Shown here piece after piece: positions 54,130 through 63,681 of a stretch of 64,000 nt of DNA. Below the pieces are notes generated by a model. It saw only the letters and a program-made list of their open reading frames with translations. It did no database searches and was not told where the DNA came from. Numbering within the stretch: position 1 is the first letter of the stretch; each line of letters opens with the position of its first letter. A program made the translations under genes and the position numbers. The stretch comes from Paenibacillus_V sp046244365 (GTDB lineage: Bacteria > Bacillota > Bacilli > Paenibacillales > NBRC-103111). The DNA lies in the NCBI RefSeq assembly GCF_046244365.1, contig NZ_CP176395.1, positions 2,046,001 to 2,110,000 of the forward strand, given 5' to 3'.

Positions 54130-54918
54130 ATGGCTAATTCACCAAAATTCGTCATAGACGGTTTGCGGGCTTCCATTGAGGACAAAGAAATTTTGAAGGG
54201 TCTCAGCTTGACGATCAACGGCGGCGAAGTGCACGCGATCATGGGACCGAACGGAACGGGTAAAAGTACGCTGGCTTCCGCTCTGATGGGGCATCCCAAG
54301 TATGAAGTGACGGACGGAACCGTAACGCTCGACGGCGAAGACGTTCTGGAAATGGCAGTCGACGAGCGCGCGCGCGCCGGCCTGTTCCTGGCTATGCAAT
54401 ATCCTAGCGAAATCGCTGGCGTTACGAATTCGGACTTCCTGCGCAGTGCGATCAACGCACGCCGCGGCGAAGGCAATGAAATTTCGCTGATCAAATTCAT
54501 TCGTCAAATGGAAGGCAAAATGAAAGAGCTCGAAATGAATACCGAGTTCGCTCACCGCTATTTGAACGAAGGCTTCTCCGGCGGGGAAAAGAAACGTAAC
54601 GAAATTTTGCAAATGATGATGCTTGAGCCGCGTCTTGTCATTCTCGACGAGATCGATTCCGGTCTCGACATCGATGCGCTCCGTATCGTTGCCAACGGCG
54701 TTAACGCCATCCGCAGCGAAGACCGCGGATTCCTGATCATTACCCACTATCAACGTTTGCTGAACTATATCAAACCGGATTACGTTCACGTTATGATGCA
54801 AGGCCGCATCGTTCGTTCGGGCGGACCTGAGCTTGCGGAGCGTCTGGAAGCGGAAGGCTACGACTGGATCAAGGAAGAGCTCGGCATCGTCGACGAAACG
54901 GTCGGCCAAGGCGCTTAA
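54130..54918 (+). CDS. sufC: Fe-S cluster assembly ATPase SufC
   Basis: The 262-residue cytoplasmic ABC-type ATPase drives the SufBCD scaffold complex. Walker A MGPNGTGKSTL, signature FSGGEKKRNEIL, Walker B VILDEIDSGLD and the H-loop in ITHYQRLL are all present. Start 54130 (MANSPKF) is chosen because GGAGGGT lies nine bases upstream; two earlier in-frame starts overlap that site. It is first of sufCDSUB and behind the Fur-box-like site. Confidence 0.97.
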   Translation: MANSPKFVIDGLRASIEDKEILKGLSLTINGGEVHAIMGPNGTGKSTLASALMGHPKYEVTDGTVTLDGEDVLEMAVDERARAGLFLAMQYPSEIAGVTNSDFLRSAINARRGEGNEISLIKFIRQMEGKMKELEMNTEFAHRYLNEGFSGGEKKRNEILQMMMLEPRLVILDEIDSGLDIDALRIVANGVNAIRSEDRGFLIITHYQRLLNYIKPDYVHVMMQGRIVRSGGPELAERLEAEGYDWIKEELGIVDETVGQGA

Positions 54919-55092
54919 TCTACAAGTTTATAAGCCGGCCGTATGACACCGGGAAGATCGCGTGAAACTAGGCGGCTTATCGAATTGAACTTTTAGAGCG
55001 TCTTCTGCGTTTCCGAACGATAGCACGACTTCAAGCGACAATTTAACTATTTCGCGAACCGCGCGTTCGCGATTGGTCAGGAGGAACCAAGG

Positions 55093-56394
55093 ATGAGTAC
55101 ACCTACGATTCTTCCAATCGACCGCAATTCCGTCGCCGAGCTTTCCCGTACCAAACAGGAGCCGGAGTGGATGACGAGCCTGCGTCTGAAAGGGCTGGAA
55201 TTGGCGGAGACGTTGGAACTGCCGAAATTGGAAAAAACGAGAATCGACCGTTGGGACCTGAGCGCCCACGGTTCCTATGTAAAGCCGGAGCCGATCGCTT
55301 CGGTAGGCGATCTGCCGGAAACGGCGAAATCGCTGCTGAACGAAGAGCATGCGAATAATTTGATCGTCCACCGCAATTCGGGCGCGGTATACGCGAAGCT
55401 GTCCGATGAATTGGCGGCACAGGGCGTCATTTTTACCGATTTGGAGTCGGCGCTTGCGAAGCATGCAGATCTGATCAAGCCTTATTTCATGCAACTGGTC
55501 GCGCAGGACGAGAACAAGCTGACGGCGCTTCACTCGGCCGTATGGAACGGCGGAGCTTTCCTGTATGTGCCTAAGAACGTGCAAGTCGACGTGCCGGTTC
55601 AAGCGCTCTTCGTTTCCGATGATGCGAGCGCATCGTTTACGCCACACGTGCTGATTGTCGCGGAAGCGAACAGTTCGGTCAGCTATGTGGAAAATGTAGT
55701 GTCGTCAGGCGAAGGGTCGCTTGTCGTGAACGGTGTCGTCGAAGTGTTCGTGAAAGCGAACGCCAGCGTCCGTTTCGCAACGGTTCACAACCTCGGCGAG
55801 TCGGTCACCGACATTTCCTACCGCCGTGCGAACATCGAGAACGACGGGCGCGTAGAGTGGATCGTCGGCGAAATGAACTACGGAAACGCGATGTCCGACA
55901 CGACTTCGATCCTGAAGGGCAACGGCTCGTTCTCCGATACGAAGGCGATCGCCGTAGGCACGGCCGAGCAAAAGCTTAACTATACGACGCGCGCCGTTCA
56001 CTTCGGCAAGCATTCGTCCAGCGATATGATTACCCGTGCGGTTATGCGCGACTCCGCGTCCGCCATCATCAACGGCATTACCAAGATCGAGAAGGGCGCA
56101 ACCGGCACGAACGGCCAGCAAACGGAAAAAGTGCTGATGCTGAGCCCGAAAGCGCGCGGCGACGCGAACCCGATCTTGCTCATCGACGAGGATGACGTTA
56201 AAGCGGGTCACGCGGCCAGCGTCGGACAAGTGAATCCGGAGCAGGTTTACTACCTCATGTCGCGCGGTATTTCCCGCGAAGAGGCGGAGCGTCTGATCAT
56301 TTACGGTTTCCTTGCACCGGTCGTTTCCGAAATCCCGATCGAACAGATTCAGGGGCAGCTCCAGCAGCTGGTGGAAAGGAAGTTGGGACAATGA
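55093..56394 (+). CDS. sufD: Fe-S cluster assembly protein SufD
   Basis: The 433-residue scaffold protein partners SufB and SufC. The N-terminal region contains EPEWMTSLRLKGLE, and the beta-helix core ends in the family C-terminal block MSRGISREEAERLIIYGFL. GGAGGAACC precedes the ATG. A 174-bp gap separates it from sufC, with no terminator recognised. Its stop overlaps the sufS start by four bases, so the two are coupled. Confidence 0.96.
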   Translation: MSTPTILPIDRNSVAELSRTKQEPEWMTSLRLKGLELAETLELPKLEKTRIDRWDLSAHGSYVKPEPIASVGDLPETAKSLLNEEHANNLIVHRNSGAVYAKLSDELAAQGVIFTDLESALAKHADLIKPYFMQLVAQDENKLTALHSAVWNGGAFLYVPKNVQVDVPVQALFVSDDASASFTPHVLIVAEANSSVSYVENVVSSGEGSLVVNGVVEVFVKANASVRFATVHNLGESVTDISYRRANIENDGRVEWIVGEMNYGNAMSDTTSILKGNGSFSDTKAIAVGTAEQKLNYTTRAVHFGKHSSSDMITRAVMRDSASAIINGITKIEKGATGTNGQQTEKVLMLSPKARGDANPILLIDEDDVKAGHAASVGQVNPEQVYYLMSRGISREEAERLIIYGFLAPVVSEIPIEQIQGQLQQLVERKLGQ

Positions 56395-57614
56395 ACGTGT
56401 CCGTCATTCGCGAGCAGTTTCCGATTCTACATCAAGAGGTAAACGGGCATCCGCTCGTTTACTTCGACAGTGCCGCATCATCGCAAAAGCCGGCCTCGGT
56501 TATCGAGGCCGTCAAGCGTTACTACGAGCATGACAATGCGAACGTCCACCGCGGCGTGCATACGCTCGGCTCGCGGGCGACGGACGCATACGAAGGCGCG
56601 CGGGAGAAAGTGAAAAGGTTTGTGGGTTCGTCTGCGGCTGAGGAAATCATTTTTACGCGCGGCACGACGACTGCGATCAATCTGGTGGCTTCCAGCTACG
56701 CGCGCTCGGTTTGCAAGGAAGGCGACGAAATCGTCATCACGCAAATGGAGCATCACAGCAATTTGATTCCGTGGCAGCAGGTCGCGAAAGCGACCGGCGC
56801 GACGCTCAAATATATCCCGATGCAGACGGACGGTACGATTCGTGTCGAAGACGCGGAAGCGACGATAACCAGCCGAACAAAAATGGTTGCGATGGCCTAC
56901 GTCTCCAACGTTCTCGGCGTGGTGAATCCGGTTAAACAAATCGCCGAAATCGCCCATCGCAACGGCGCCAAGATACTTATCGACGGTGCGCAAAGCGCCC
57001 CTCACATGAAAGTTGACGTCCAGGATTTGGATTGCGACTTTTATGCGTTCTCCGGCCACAAAATGTGTGCGCCGACCGGAATCGGGGTACTGTATGGGAA
57101 GAAGGCGATCTTGGAAAACATGGAGCCGATCGAGTTCGGCGGCGAAATGATCGATTTCGTCGACCTGTACGAATCGACCTGGAAGGACCTTCCTTATCGA
57201 TTCGAGGGCGGCACCCCGATTATCGCCGGCGCTGTGGGACTCGGTGCTGCAATCGACTTTCTCGAAAGCGTCGGGCTGGACAACATCCACGAGCATGAGA
57301 AGCGGATTACTTCGTACGCAATGTCGCGGATGAAGGAGATCGAAGGCGTTACGATCTACGGGCCGCAGGAGCGTGCCGGACTCATTACGTTCAATCTGGG
57401 CGATGTCCATCCGCATGACGTAGCGACCGTACTCGATGCCGAAGGCGTGGCGATCCGCGCCGGTCATCACTGCGCGCAGCCGCTTATGCGCTGGCTGAAC
57501 GCGTCGTCGACGGCACGCGCCAGCTTTTATTTGTACAATACCGAGGATGAAGTCGACCGTTTCATAGCCGCCTTACTAAAAACAAAGGAGTATTTCGGCC
57601 ATGCAATTGGATGA
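56391..57614 (+). CDS. sufS: Cysteine desulfurase SufS
   Basis: The 407-residue PLP enzyme takes sulfur from cysteine and passes it to SufU. The PLP lysine is in FSGHKMCAPTGIGVLYG, and the persulfide cysteine is in RAGHHCAQPLMRW (near residue 361). QMEHHSNLIPWQ and LIDGAQSAPHM are also typical. It overlaps sufD by four bases and sufU by 14 bases, as in compact Bacillota suf operons. Confidence 0.97.
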   Translation: MNVSVIREQFPILHQEVNGHPLVYFDSAASSQKPASVIEAVKRYYEHDNANVHRGVHTLGSRATDAYEGAREKVKRFVGSSAAEEIIFTRGTTTAINLVASSYARSVCKEGDEIVITQMEHHSNLIPWQQVAKATGATLKYIPMQTDGTIRVEDAEATITSRTKMVAMAYVSNVLGVVNPVKQIAEIAHRNGAKILIDGAQSAPHMKVDVQDLDCDFYAFSGHKMCAPTGIGVLYGKKAILENMEPIEFGGEMIDFVDLYESTWKDLPYRFEGGTPIIAGAVGLGAAIDFLESVGLDNIHEHEKRITSYAMSRMKEIEGVTIYGPQERAGLITFNLGDVHPHDVATVLDAEGVAIRAGHHCAQPLMRWLNASSTARASFYLYNTEDEVDRFIAALLKTKEYFGHAIG

Positions 57615-58023
57615 TTTGTACCGCAGAGTCATTATGGATCATTATAAAAGTCCGCGCAACAAGGGGAAATTCGAGGACGGCGGCGTTTCGATCGACTTGA
57701 ACAACCCGACCTGCGGCGACCGGATCACCCTTCAGATGAAGGTGGAAGAAGGCGTCGTCCAGGATGCGCGGTTTGTCGGAGAAGGCTGTTCGATCAGCAT
57801 GTCGTCGGCATCGATGATGACCGACGCGATCAAAGGCAAAACGCTCGATGAGGCGCTCCAAATGGCGGAAAACTTTTCCGGTTTGATGAAAGGCGAAAGC
57901 GTCGAATTCGAATACGAGGACATTGAAGCATTGTCCGGCGTCAATAAATTTCCGGCGCGCATCAAATGTGCCACGCTCGCCTGGAACGCGCTGCGCAAAG
58001 GCGTCGAGCAGGCGAAGCAGTAA
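57601..58023 (+). CDS. sufU: Sulfur-transfer protein SufU
   Basis: The 140-residue zinc-containing sulfur acceptor of SufS has its three cysteines and the Asp ligand (NNPTCGDRI, GEGCSISMSS, RIKCATLAW). AAAGGAG lies inside the end of sufS. In other Bacillota sufB normally follows closely; here a 507-bp repeat-filled gap intervenes. Confidence 0.96.
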   Translation: MQLDDLYRRVIMDHYKSPRNKGKFEDGGVSIDLNNPTCGDRITLQMKVEEGVVQDARFVGEGCSISMSSASMMTDAIKGKTLDEALQMAENFSGLMKGESVEFEYEDIEALSGVNKFPARIKCATLAWNALRKGVEQAKQ

Positions 58024-58082
58024 GCCCAGGCTGAAAGCGAGTGTGGGAAGCTGAGGGTTGAAGGCTTGAGGGCTAAAGGTTG

Positions 58083-58225
58083 AAAGCCGGAGCTGAAAAG
58101 CCGGAGCTGAAAAACGAAAGGACGGAAGCTGTCGCCACGGGTAAATAGCCGAAAGCGGCAGCTGAAGGTCGACGCTGGAGGCGAAAGCTCGAAGGCCAAA
58201 GCTCGAAGCCCAAAGCTCGAAGGCC
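58083..58225 (+). repeat. 14-bp tandem repeats in the sufU-sufB gap
   Basis: AAAGCCGGAGCTGA occurs twice head to tail (58083-58110). AAAGCTCGAAGGCC and variants occur three times head to tail (58184-58225). Both units are 14 bp and begin AAAGC, and the sequence between is purine-rich and of similar composition. It looks like a slippage-expanded minisatellite with no coding role. Confidence 0.75.
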
Positions 58226-58227
58226 GA

Positions 58228-58431
58228 TAGTGAAGCTAGGTTCATTATTAGTGAACCAAACTTCATTATTTTGGAGTAATGCGCCGTTTGGGAGCAATAG
58301 TGAACCAAACTTCACTATTAGTGAACTTCCCGCAATAAATAGCGAACATTTCTTCACTAACGCTTGTAAATGGCGTCGCAGCCAACTAAATAGTGAAGTT
58401 AGGTTCATTGTTAATGAACTTTGCCTCACTA
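58228..58431. repeat. 204-bp palindrome-array element, copy 2 (inside the suf operon)
   Basis: Sites start at 58228, 58249, 58298, 58319 (half-site), 58340, 58391 and 58412, following TAGTGAA, six bases, TTCAYTA. Total length and spacing match copy 1 at 45097-45300, including a TAGCGA variant in the fifth site and a TTG-AAATG-CG block before the sixth. It ends about 100 bp before sufB. Confidence 0.85.
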
Positions 58432-58530
58432 TTGACTATAATAGAAGTAAGTGTCGCTGTCCGGTTGAGATCTGTATTGTTGCAATGCCTCACTTCACGA
58501 GGTGGGGAAAAAGAATGAGGAGGGATTACG

Positions 58531-59928
58531 ATGGCTAAGAAGATGCCCGAAATGGAAGAGTACAAATATGGCTTCCGCGATGAGCATAAGGCGATTTTTC
58601 AGTCCGGTAAAGGCTTGACGCCCGAAATCGTTACGGAAATCTCGCGCATGAAGAACGAGCCTCAATGGATGCTCGACTTCCGCTTGAAATCGCTGGAGCA
58701 GTTTTTCAAAATGCCGCTGCCAAGATGGGGCGGAGATCTTGACGATCTGGACTTCAACGACATTCAATACTATGTAAAGCCTTCCGAGAAGCAAGGTAAA
58801 ACGTGGGAAGAAGTTCCTACGGAGATCAAGGAAACGTTCGATAAGCTCGGCATTCCGGAAGCGGAACAAAAGTTCCTGGCCGGCGTATCCGCGCAGTACG
58901 AATCCGAGGTTGTTTACCACAGCATGCAGAAGGAGCTCGAGGATCAAGGCGTTATTTTTACCGATACCGACAGCGCGCTTCGCGATCACCCGGAAATTTT
59001 CAAAAAGTTTTTCGGCACGATCGTTCCGCCGGCCGACAATAAGTTCGCCGCGCTGAACAGCGCCGTTTGGTCCGGAGGAAGCTTCATCTACGTGCCGAAA
59101 GGCGTAAAATGTGAAGTTCCGCTGCAAGCCTACTTCCGGATCAACTCCGAGAACATGGGACAATTCGAGCGTACGCTCATCATTGCCGACGAGGATAGCT
59201 TCGTGCACTACGTAGAAGGCTGTACCGCGCCGGTATACAGCACGAACTCGCTTCACAGCGCAGTCGTTGAGATCATCTGCCTCAAAAACGCCCGCGTTCG
59301 TTACACGACGATCCAGAACTGGGCGCCGAACATTTACAACCTTGTTACGAAGCGTGCGGTTGCCGAAGAAAACGCGACGATGGAATGGGTCGACGGCAAC
59401 ATCGGCTCCAAGCTGACGATGAAATATCCGGCAGTCGTGCTAAAAGGCCGCGGAGCGAAAGGCATGGTTCTTTCCATCGCGGTTGCGGGTAAAGGCCAGC
59501 ACCAAGACGCGGGAGCGAAAATGCTTCATCTGGCTCCGGATACGACCTCGACGATCGTATCCAAGTCGATTTCCAAGCACGGCGGCAAAGTGACGTACCG
59601 CGGTCTCGCTTCGTTCGGACGCAACTCCGAAGGGTCGAAAGCGAACATCAAATGCGATACGCTCATCATGGATAACGAGTCGACGTCGGATACGATTCCG
59701 TACAACGAAATCATGAACGACAACATTACGCTCGAGCATGAAGCGACGGTATCCAAAGTATCCGAGGATCAGCTCTTCTACTTGATGAGCCGCGGTCTCA
59801 GCGAAGCGGAAGCGACGCAAATGATCGTCATGGGCTTCATCGAGCCGTTCACGAAAGAGCTGCCGATGGAATACGCAGTTGAAATGAACCGTTTGATCAA
59901 GTTTGAGATGGAAGGCTCTATCGGTTAA
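58531..59928 (+). CDS. sufB: Fe-S cluster assembly scaffold SufB
   Basis: The 465-residue scaffold of the SufBCD complex receives sulfur and builds the cluster. Typical blocks are YKYGFRDEHKAIFQSGKG, SFVHYVEGCTAPVY, GAKMLHLAPDTTSTIVSKS and FYLMSRGLSEAEATQMIVMG. GGAGGG precedes the ATG. It is last in the operon and followed by a terminator. The repeat-filled gap upstream may lower or uncouple its expression from sufCDSU. Confidence 0.97.
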   Translation: MAKKMPEMEEYKYGFRDEHKAIFQSGKGLTPEIVTEISRMKNEPQWMLDFRLKSLEQFFKMPLPRWGGDLDDLDFNDIQYYVKPSEKQGKTWEEVPTEIKETFDKLGIPEAEQKFLAGVSAQYESEVVYHSMQKELEDQGVIFTDTDSALRDHPEIFKKFFGTIVPPADNKFAALNSAVWSGGSFIYVPKGVKCEVPLQAYFRINSENMGQFERTLIIADEDSFVHYVEGCTAPVYSTNSLHSAVVEIICLKNARVRYTTIQNWAPNIYNLVTKRAVAEENATMEWVDGNIGSKLTMKYPAVVLKGRGAKGMVLSIAVAGKGQHQDAGAKMLHLAPDTTSTIVSKSISKHGGKVTYRGLASFGRNSEGSKANIKCDTLIMDNESTSDTIPYNEIMNDNITLEHEATVSKVSEDQLFYLMSRGLSEAEATQMIVMGFIEPFTKELPMEYAVEMNRLIKFEMEGSIG

Positions 59929-59969
59929 TCGTTCAAGTAAGCTTTCCTGTTAAATAAGTAACTCTCATG

Positions 59970-60002
59970 GAATCCGTATATTTTTATACGGGTTCTTTTT
60001 TA
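59970..60002 (+). terminator. Terminator of the suf operon
   Basis: An 11-bp stem with one G-T pair (GAATCCGTATA / TATACGGGTTC) and loop TTTT is followed by T's. Confidence 0.9.
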
Positions 60003-60850
60003 TTTCTCGCTTCTTTCTTACTGATGGTGTCGGAAAGAACCATAACCGAAGCTGCAAGCCGTCCTACGGATCTAAAAAACAACTCGAAGAAAATACCAGT
60101 TGTGAAGGTTAAGTGTCGAGGAAAGGGACAGAAACGGCCGGTTGCTCGGTTCTGCGTATAACTTTGCCGTACCGTTAAGGGAATCATTGACTTCCGCTAC
60201 GGAGAGCTTCTTGCTTACGTACTCCCTATGCAATAAACGAGGAGCTTAATGAACCGGATAGCGGCTTTGATTGCCAATGTACGCGTAGCAGACGGTATTA
60301 GGGGTATTTTGGATGCTAGTCATGGCAGCTGCCTCTTGATTCTGACAGGTCTACTGCCGAGAGGATCTCTTTTCGGTTCATAAGCGCCCGGCCGCGAAAA
60401 TCAAAGCCTTTATAGCGCAGGACATCAAATACCAGGAAATTGCCATTTCGAAATCAATCGCGCCCGTTTGCGGATCGGTACATGCGACTTCACCGTCACA
60501 TTGCAGGCTACGAACTACTATTCGCGCTTCAAAGCCGCAACCGCACACACCAACAATCATTATCTACAAACCTAAGTGGAAGGTGTGACGGGCAGCATGA
60601 AGGTGAGCAAACGAAGGAGCTTCGAAGGTATAGGCTGGTTTAGATAACGTTCTTGAATATGATGATGAAGGGGTTACGCAGAAATTTTTCAACTGCCCTA
60701 CCCAAACGAAACTACGCCATGCATTGATTTTGAGCGCCAAGGAACAGAACTTGTTTCGGGCTCCATAACATTAGAGGAGGCATTGGTTTGTCGACGTCTC
60801 GGGCCGGTCACGCCAGCCTTTACATCTTCATTTCGCAACCGGCGTCATAG
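60003..60850. other. Decayed intergenic stretch without an intact gene
   Basis: Several short frames exist on both strands, but none has a ribosome binding site or recognisable product over more than about 30 residues. Protein-like runs with stops between them suggest old gene remains; the family cannot be named. No RNA gene was seen. Confidence 0.4.
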
Positions 60851-60997
60851 AGCGGCTACTGCTTGCCGCTGCTGGTCAAAGGCATTAAGCCGGCCATATT
60901 CTATATTCCGTCCATGCTGCTCGTCATCTCGATCTGCTTGATGGCAGGGGTGCTGCTTGCCGAAGCCCGTCGGAGCAAGGGAGCTTCCTGGGCGTGA
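60851..60997 (+). pseudogene. C-terminal remnant of a membrane transporter (MFS-like)
   Basis: A 48-codon frame with no start ends in a single membrane helix and a basic tail (GIKPAIFYIPSMLLVISICL, then AEARRSKGASWA). This is how major-facilitator proteins usually end. Stop codons precede it in frame at 60848, so the gene is truncated. Confidence 0.5.
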
Positions 60998-61028
60998 AGC
61001 ATCATCCGCCGGCGGCTACCGGCAGCTT

Positions 61029-63320
61029 TTATGGCAGACCCGCCGCGTGCTCGCCGGTCAGACGCCGTTTCCGGTACTCTCCGGGGGAGTATCCGGTGCT
61101 TTTTTTGAACATGCGATTGAACGAAGTGATATTCCGGTAGCCGACCGTCGAACCGATCTCCTGTATGTTAAGGTTCGAGCCGGTCAGCAGTTCGACGGCT
61201 TTGCGAATCCGGATATCGTTGAGATGGTCGCTGAAGTTGCGTCCCGTCTTCTCTTTGATATAAACCGACAGGTAGGCGCTGGTTAGATTAAGCGCCTCGG
61301 CCGTCGCATCGAGTGAAATATCCTCTCCGTACCGCGTATTGAGCGTCTCCATCACGAAGGTGATCACGGAGTCGCCTTCTTCCTTTCTCTCCAAAATCAT
61401 CGCCGAAACTTGCCACAAGAGCGCCACGAAGCTTTCCTTATACTCTTCGATCGTACAGCATTCCTTTACCTGCCGGACAAGCGGCTTGAGCGTCCAGGAT
61501 ACGCTTTTCGGAATTTTGTACATCTCCATGAACTGCCAGACCTTCCATGCGATCGAGTCGGCGAACCAGGCAAACTGGCTGACACTCGCCTCACGGGCGA
61601 GCATCTCTTCGAGAAAACGGTGGACGAGCGCGATCGCTCCCCCGGAATCTCCTGCTTGCATATAAGCGTTCAACTGCTGGTCCCGGTCGGGATCGAGCGT
61701 GAATGTGGACGTCAATGCGCGGCTCTCCAGCAGGATTTGCGTCCGCTCTTCCAGCTTCGCCTGCTGCACGAGCTCCAGAACTTGCCGGTAAGCGTAGTTC
61801 ATCTGGGTCGAGTGCTCGAACAGAGCGCTTACAGTGACCGTCACGATACAGCGGGATCTGTTCGCGTCGAACGATTCGCCGAGCCGCTCCAGAAGCGGCA
61901 TCAGAGCAAGACGGTCCGCGTCCCGGATGACGGTACAGATCTGCACCGTCTCCATCTGGAAAGTATGAGCGTTCCAATCTCGGTCGGCGAACATGCGGTC
62001 GATCGATTCGATGATGAGTTGGGTCAGATGATCCTGCTGCCACGGGGACTGCTCGGACTCTCGCAAGGACGTCCGGAAGCGGAGATTGAACAATACTAGC
62101 ACGAAGTTGGTCGCGTCCTCCGCGCCGCGTTCCGTGGAACCGTTCAGTCCGTGGTTAATGCTTTTCAGTTGATCGATGTATCGGTAGCGGGCCAGCAACG
62201 ATTCCTTGGTGGACAGCTTGCGTTCAACGTCGCCTTTTGCGCTAAGCAGATCGGCAATTTTGTTCTGAATAAAAGCGAATTCGGCAAACCGGCCGGCTTG
62301 GCCGGTCAAGCGGTCCTCGGCGAGCGAATCCAGAAAATCCTGAACGGGGCGGCGTATCCGCCGCTGATAATACGCCAGTCCTGCCGCACAGACACCGAGT
62401 GAGAGGGTGAACAGCATGCCGATGAAGACCGTTAGCCGCCGCGCCTGACCGTAGAGATGCCCTGCGGAGGCGACCGTCATGTAGATCATGCCCTTCTCGT
62501 CGCGATGGCGGAAGTAGTAATAGTCGCCGGCGCGCATGTACGGTTCATCGCCTTCGAACTCGGGCAGTTCGCTGGGGGTGTCCATGACGAGATCAGGGCT
62601 GCTTCGGTACAAAACCTCCCCGGAATCGTCCATCAGAATAAACGTCTGCTTCGTATTGCCGCCGAAGTAAGCATCGTGCATTTTCCCGATGTCAAGAAAA
62701 GCCGCGATCATTTCGCTTCGTCCTGGCTTCTTGTACGTAATGGGGAGCAGCTCTTTCCCATAATCGGGATAAGGAGCGGAGCCGAAAGAAACGGCGGGCA
62801 AAAACGTGAAATTGGCTGCACTCTCGGCGAATTTGTGCCAATAATCGTAGCCGTAACGTTCACCGACCGGATACACCTCGCTCCAGAACAACCGGACAGG
62901 GCTTGTTCCGCCTTTGTCCAGCGCCATGTCGTCCCGGTTCAGATTTAACTGAACCACAAGGTTGTCCACATACATGCGCGGATCGGACGTTTCGTCACGA
63001 AGCGCCGATAGGAGATTTTTGGCGGCCGAGTAGTCGCGTTTCTCCGTCGCCGACTGGGCCATTTGAGCGCGGAATGACGAGAGATCGGGCCGCTCGTACG
63101 TCTTGAGAAGCAGCATTTTTACTTGTTGGAATAGCGCATGGTAGCGTTCAGCGGCGTTGCTCAGCATCTGTTGATTGCCCCGCACGAGCTCGTCCGTGTA
63201 AGCGGTCCGGAACAGAGAGAAAGCGAGCCAGGTTAATGACGAAAAAATTACGATAACGGCGGTGAAGCCGATGAGGAATAGCTTGAGCAGCGAAGGAAAG
63301 GTTTGGTTGTCTCGTTTCAT
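61029..63320 (-). CDS. Membrane-bound AraC-family regulator with extracellular sensor domain
   Basis: The 763-residue one-component regulator has a first membrane helix (residues about 13-33), an extracellular Cache-like sensor region (about 35-290) and a second helix (about 292-315). A cytoplasmic linker region precedes the C-terminal AraC double HTH (about 650-755; SLDATAEALNLTSAYLSVYIKE, then IQEIGSTVGYRNITSFNRMFKK). Such proteins often regulate adjacent saccharide transport genes in Paenibacillaceae. The divergent solute-binding lipoprotein gene starting 361 bp away is the obvious target. Confidence 0.88.
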   Translation of the reverse strand: MKRDNQTFPSLLKLFLIGFTAVIVIFSSLTWLAFSLFRTAYTDELVRGNQQMLSNAAERYHALFQQVKMLLLKTYERPDLSSFRAQMAQSATEKRDYSAAKNLLSALRDETSDPRMYVDNLVVQLNLNRDDMALDKGGTSPVRLFWSEVYPVGERYGYDYWHKFAESAANFTFLPAVSFGSAPYPDYGKELLPITYKKPGRSEMIAAFLDIGKMHDAYFGGNTKQTFILMDDSGEVLYRSSPDLVMDTPSELPEFEGDEPYMRAGDYYYFRHRDEKGMIYMTVASAGHLYGQARRLTVFIGMLFTLSLGVCAAGLAYYQRRIRRPVQDFLDSLAEDRLTGQAGRFAEFAFIQNKIADLLSAKGDVERKLSTKESLLARYRYIDQLKSINHGLNGSTERGAEDATNFVLVLFNLRFRTSLRESEQSPWQQDHLTQLIIESIDRMFADRDWNAHTFQMETVQICTVIRDADRLALMPLLERLGESFDANRSRCIVTVTVSALFEHSTQMNYAYRQVLELVQQAKLEERTQILLESRALTSTFTLDPDRDQQLNAYMQAGDSGGAIALVHRFLEEMLAREASVSQFAWFADSIAWKVWQFMEMYKIPKSVSWTLKPLVRQVKECCTIEEYKESFVALLWQVSAMILERKEEGDSVITFVMETLNTRYGEDISLDATAEALNLTSAYLSVYIKEKTGRNFSDHLNDIRIRKAVELLTGSNLNIQEIGSTVGYRNITSFNRMFKKSTGYSPGEYRKRRLTGEHAAGLP

Positions 63321-63681
63321 GTCGGATCCTCTGTCGTTGGAATGTAGTCCCCTCTATTGTACATGAAGGAGCCGTCCCGCAGACAGTATACGGCTTTTTT
63401 GATTCTTGCCATTTTTTTTGATTCCGGGCCAAGGGCCAGAAACAAAACAAATGTCAATGGATGCGCGGAGGCTTGGCCGATATGATGGGGCGGAAAGGCT
63501 GGATTGACTTGGGAGCGAGGAAGGTGAGGGCTGAGGACCGATAAAAATGTTCCGAATTTCATCGGAGTCCCCCGCGTGCGATAATTCTCCGTTTACATTG
63601 CCGTGCTACGATCGTACAAGGCCCGTTCTGAGGATAGGCATTTTGCGTCGTCGGGCGAGGACCGGCAAGGGGGCTACCGGT
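63321..63681. other. Divergent promoter region
   Basis: This region should contain promoters for the AraC-type regulator and the lipoprotein gene. A small hairpin (GCCGT / ACGGC) followed by T's lies at about 63372-63402. TGCGATAAT at about 63577 could be an extended -10 for the plus-strand gene. No ORF was accepted here. Confidence 0.4.

Noticed and set aside
58073..58538. Short ORFs across the sufU-sufB gap
   Set aside because: Their apparent sequence motifs (such as LVNQTSLF) simply reflect the palindromes read in frame; no start signals.
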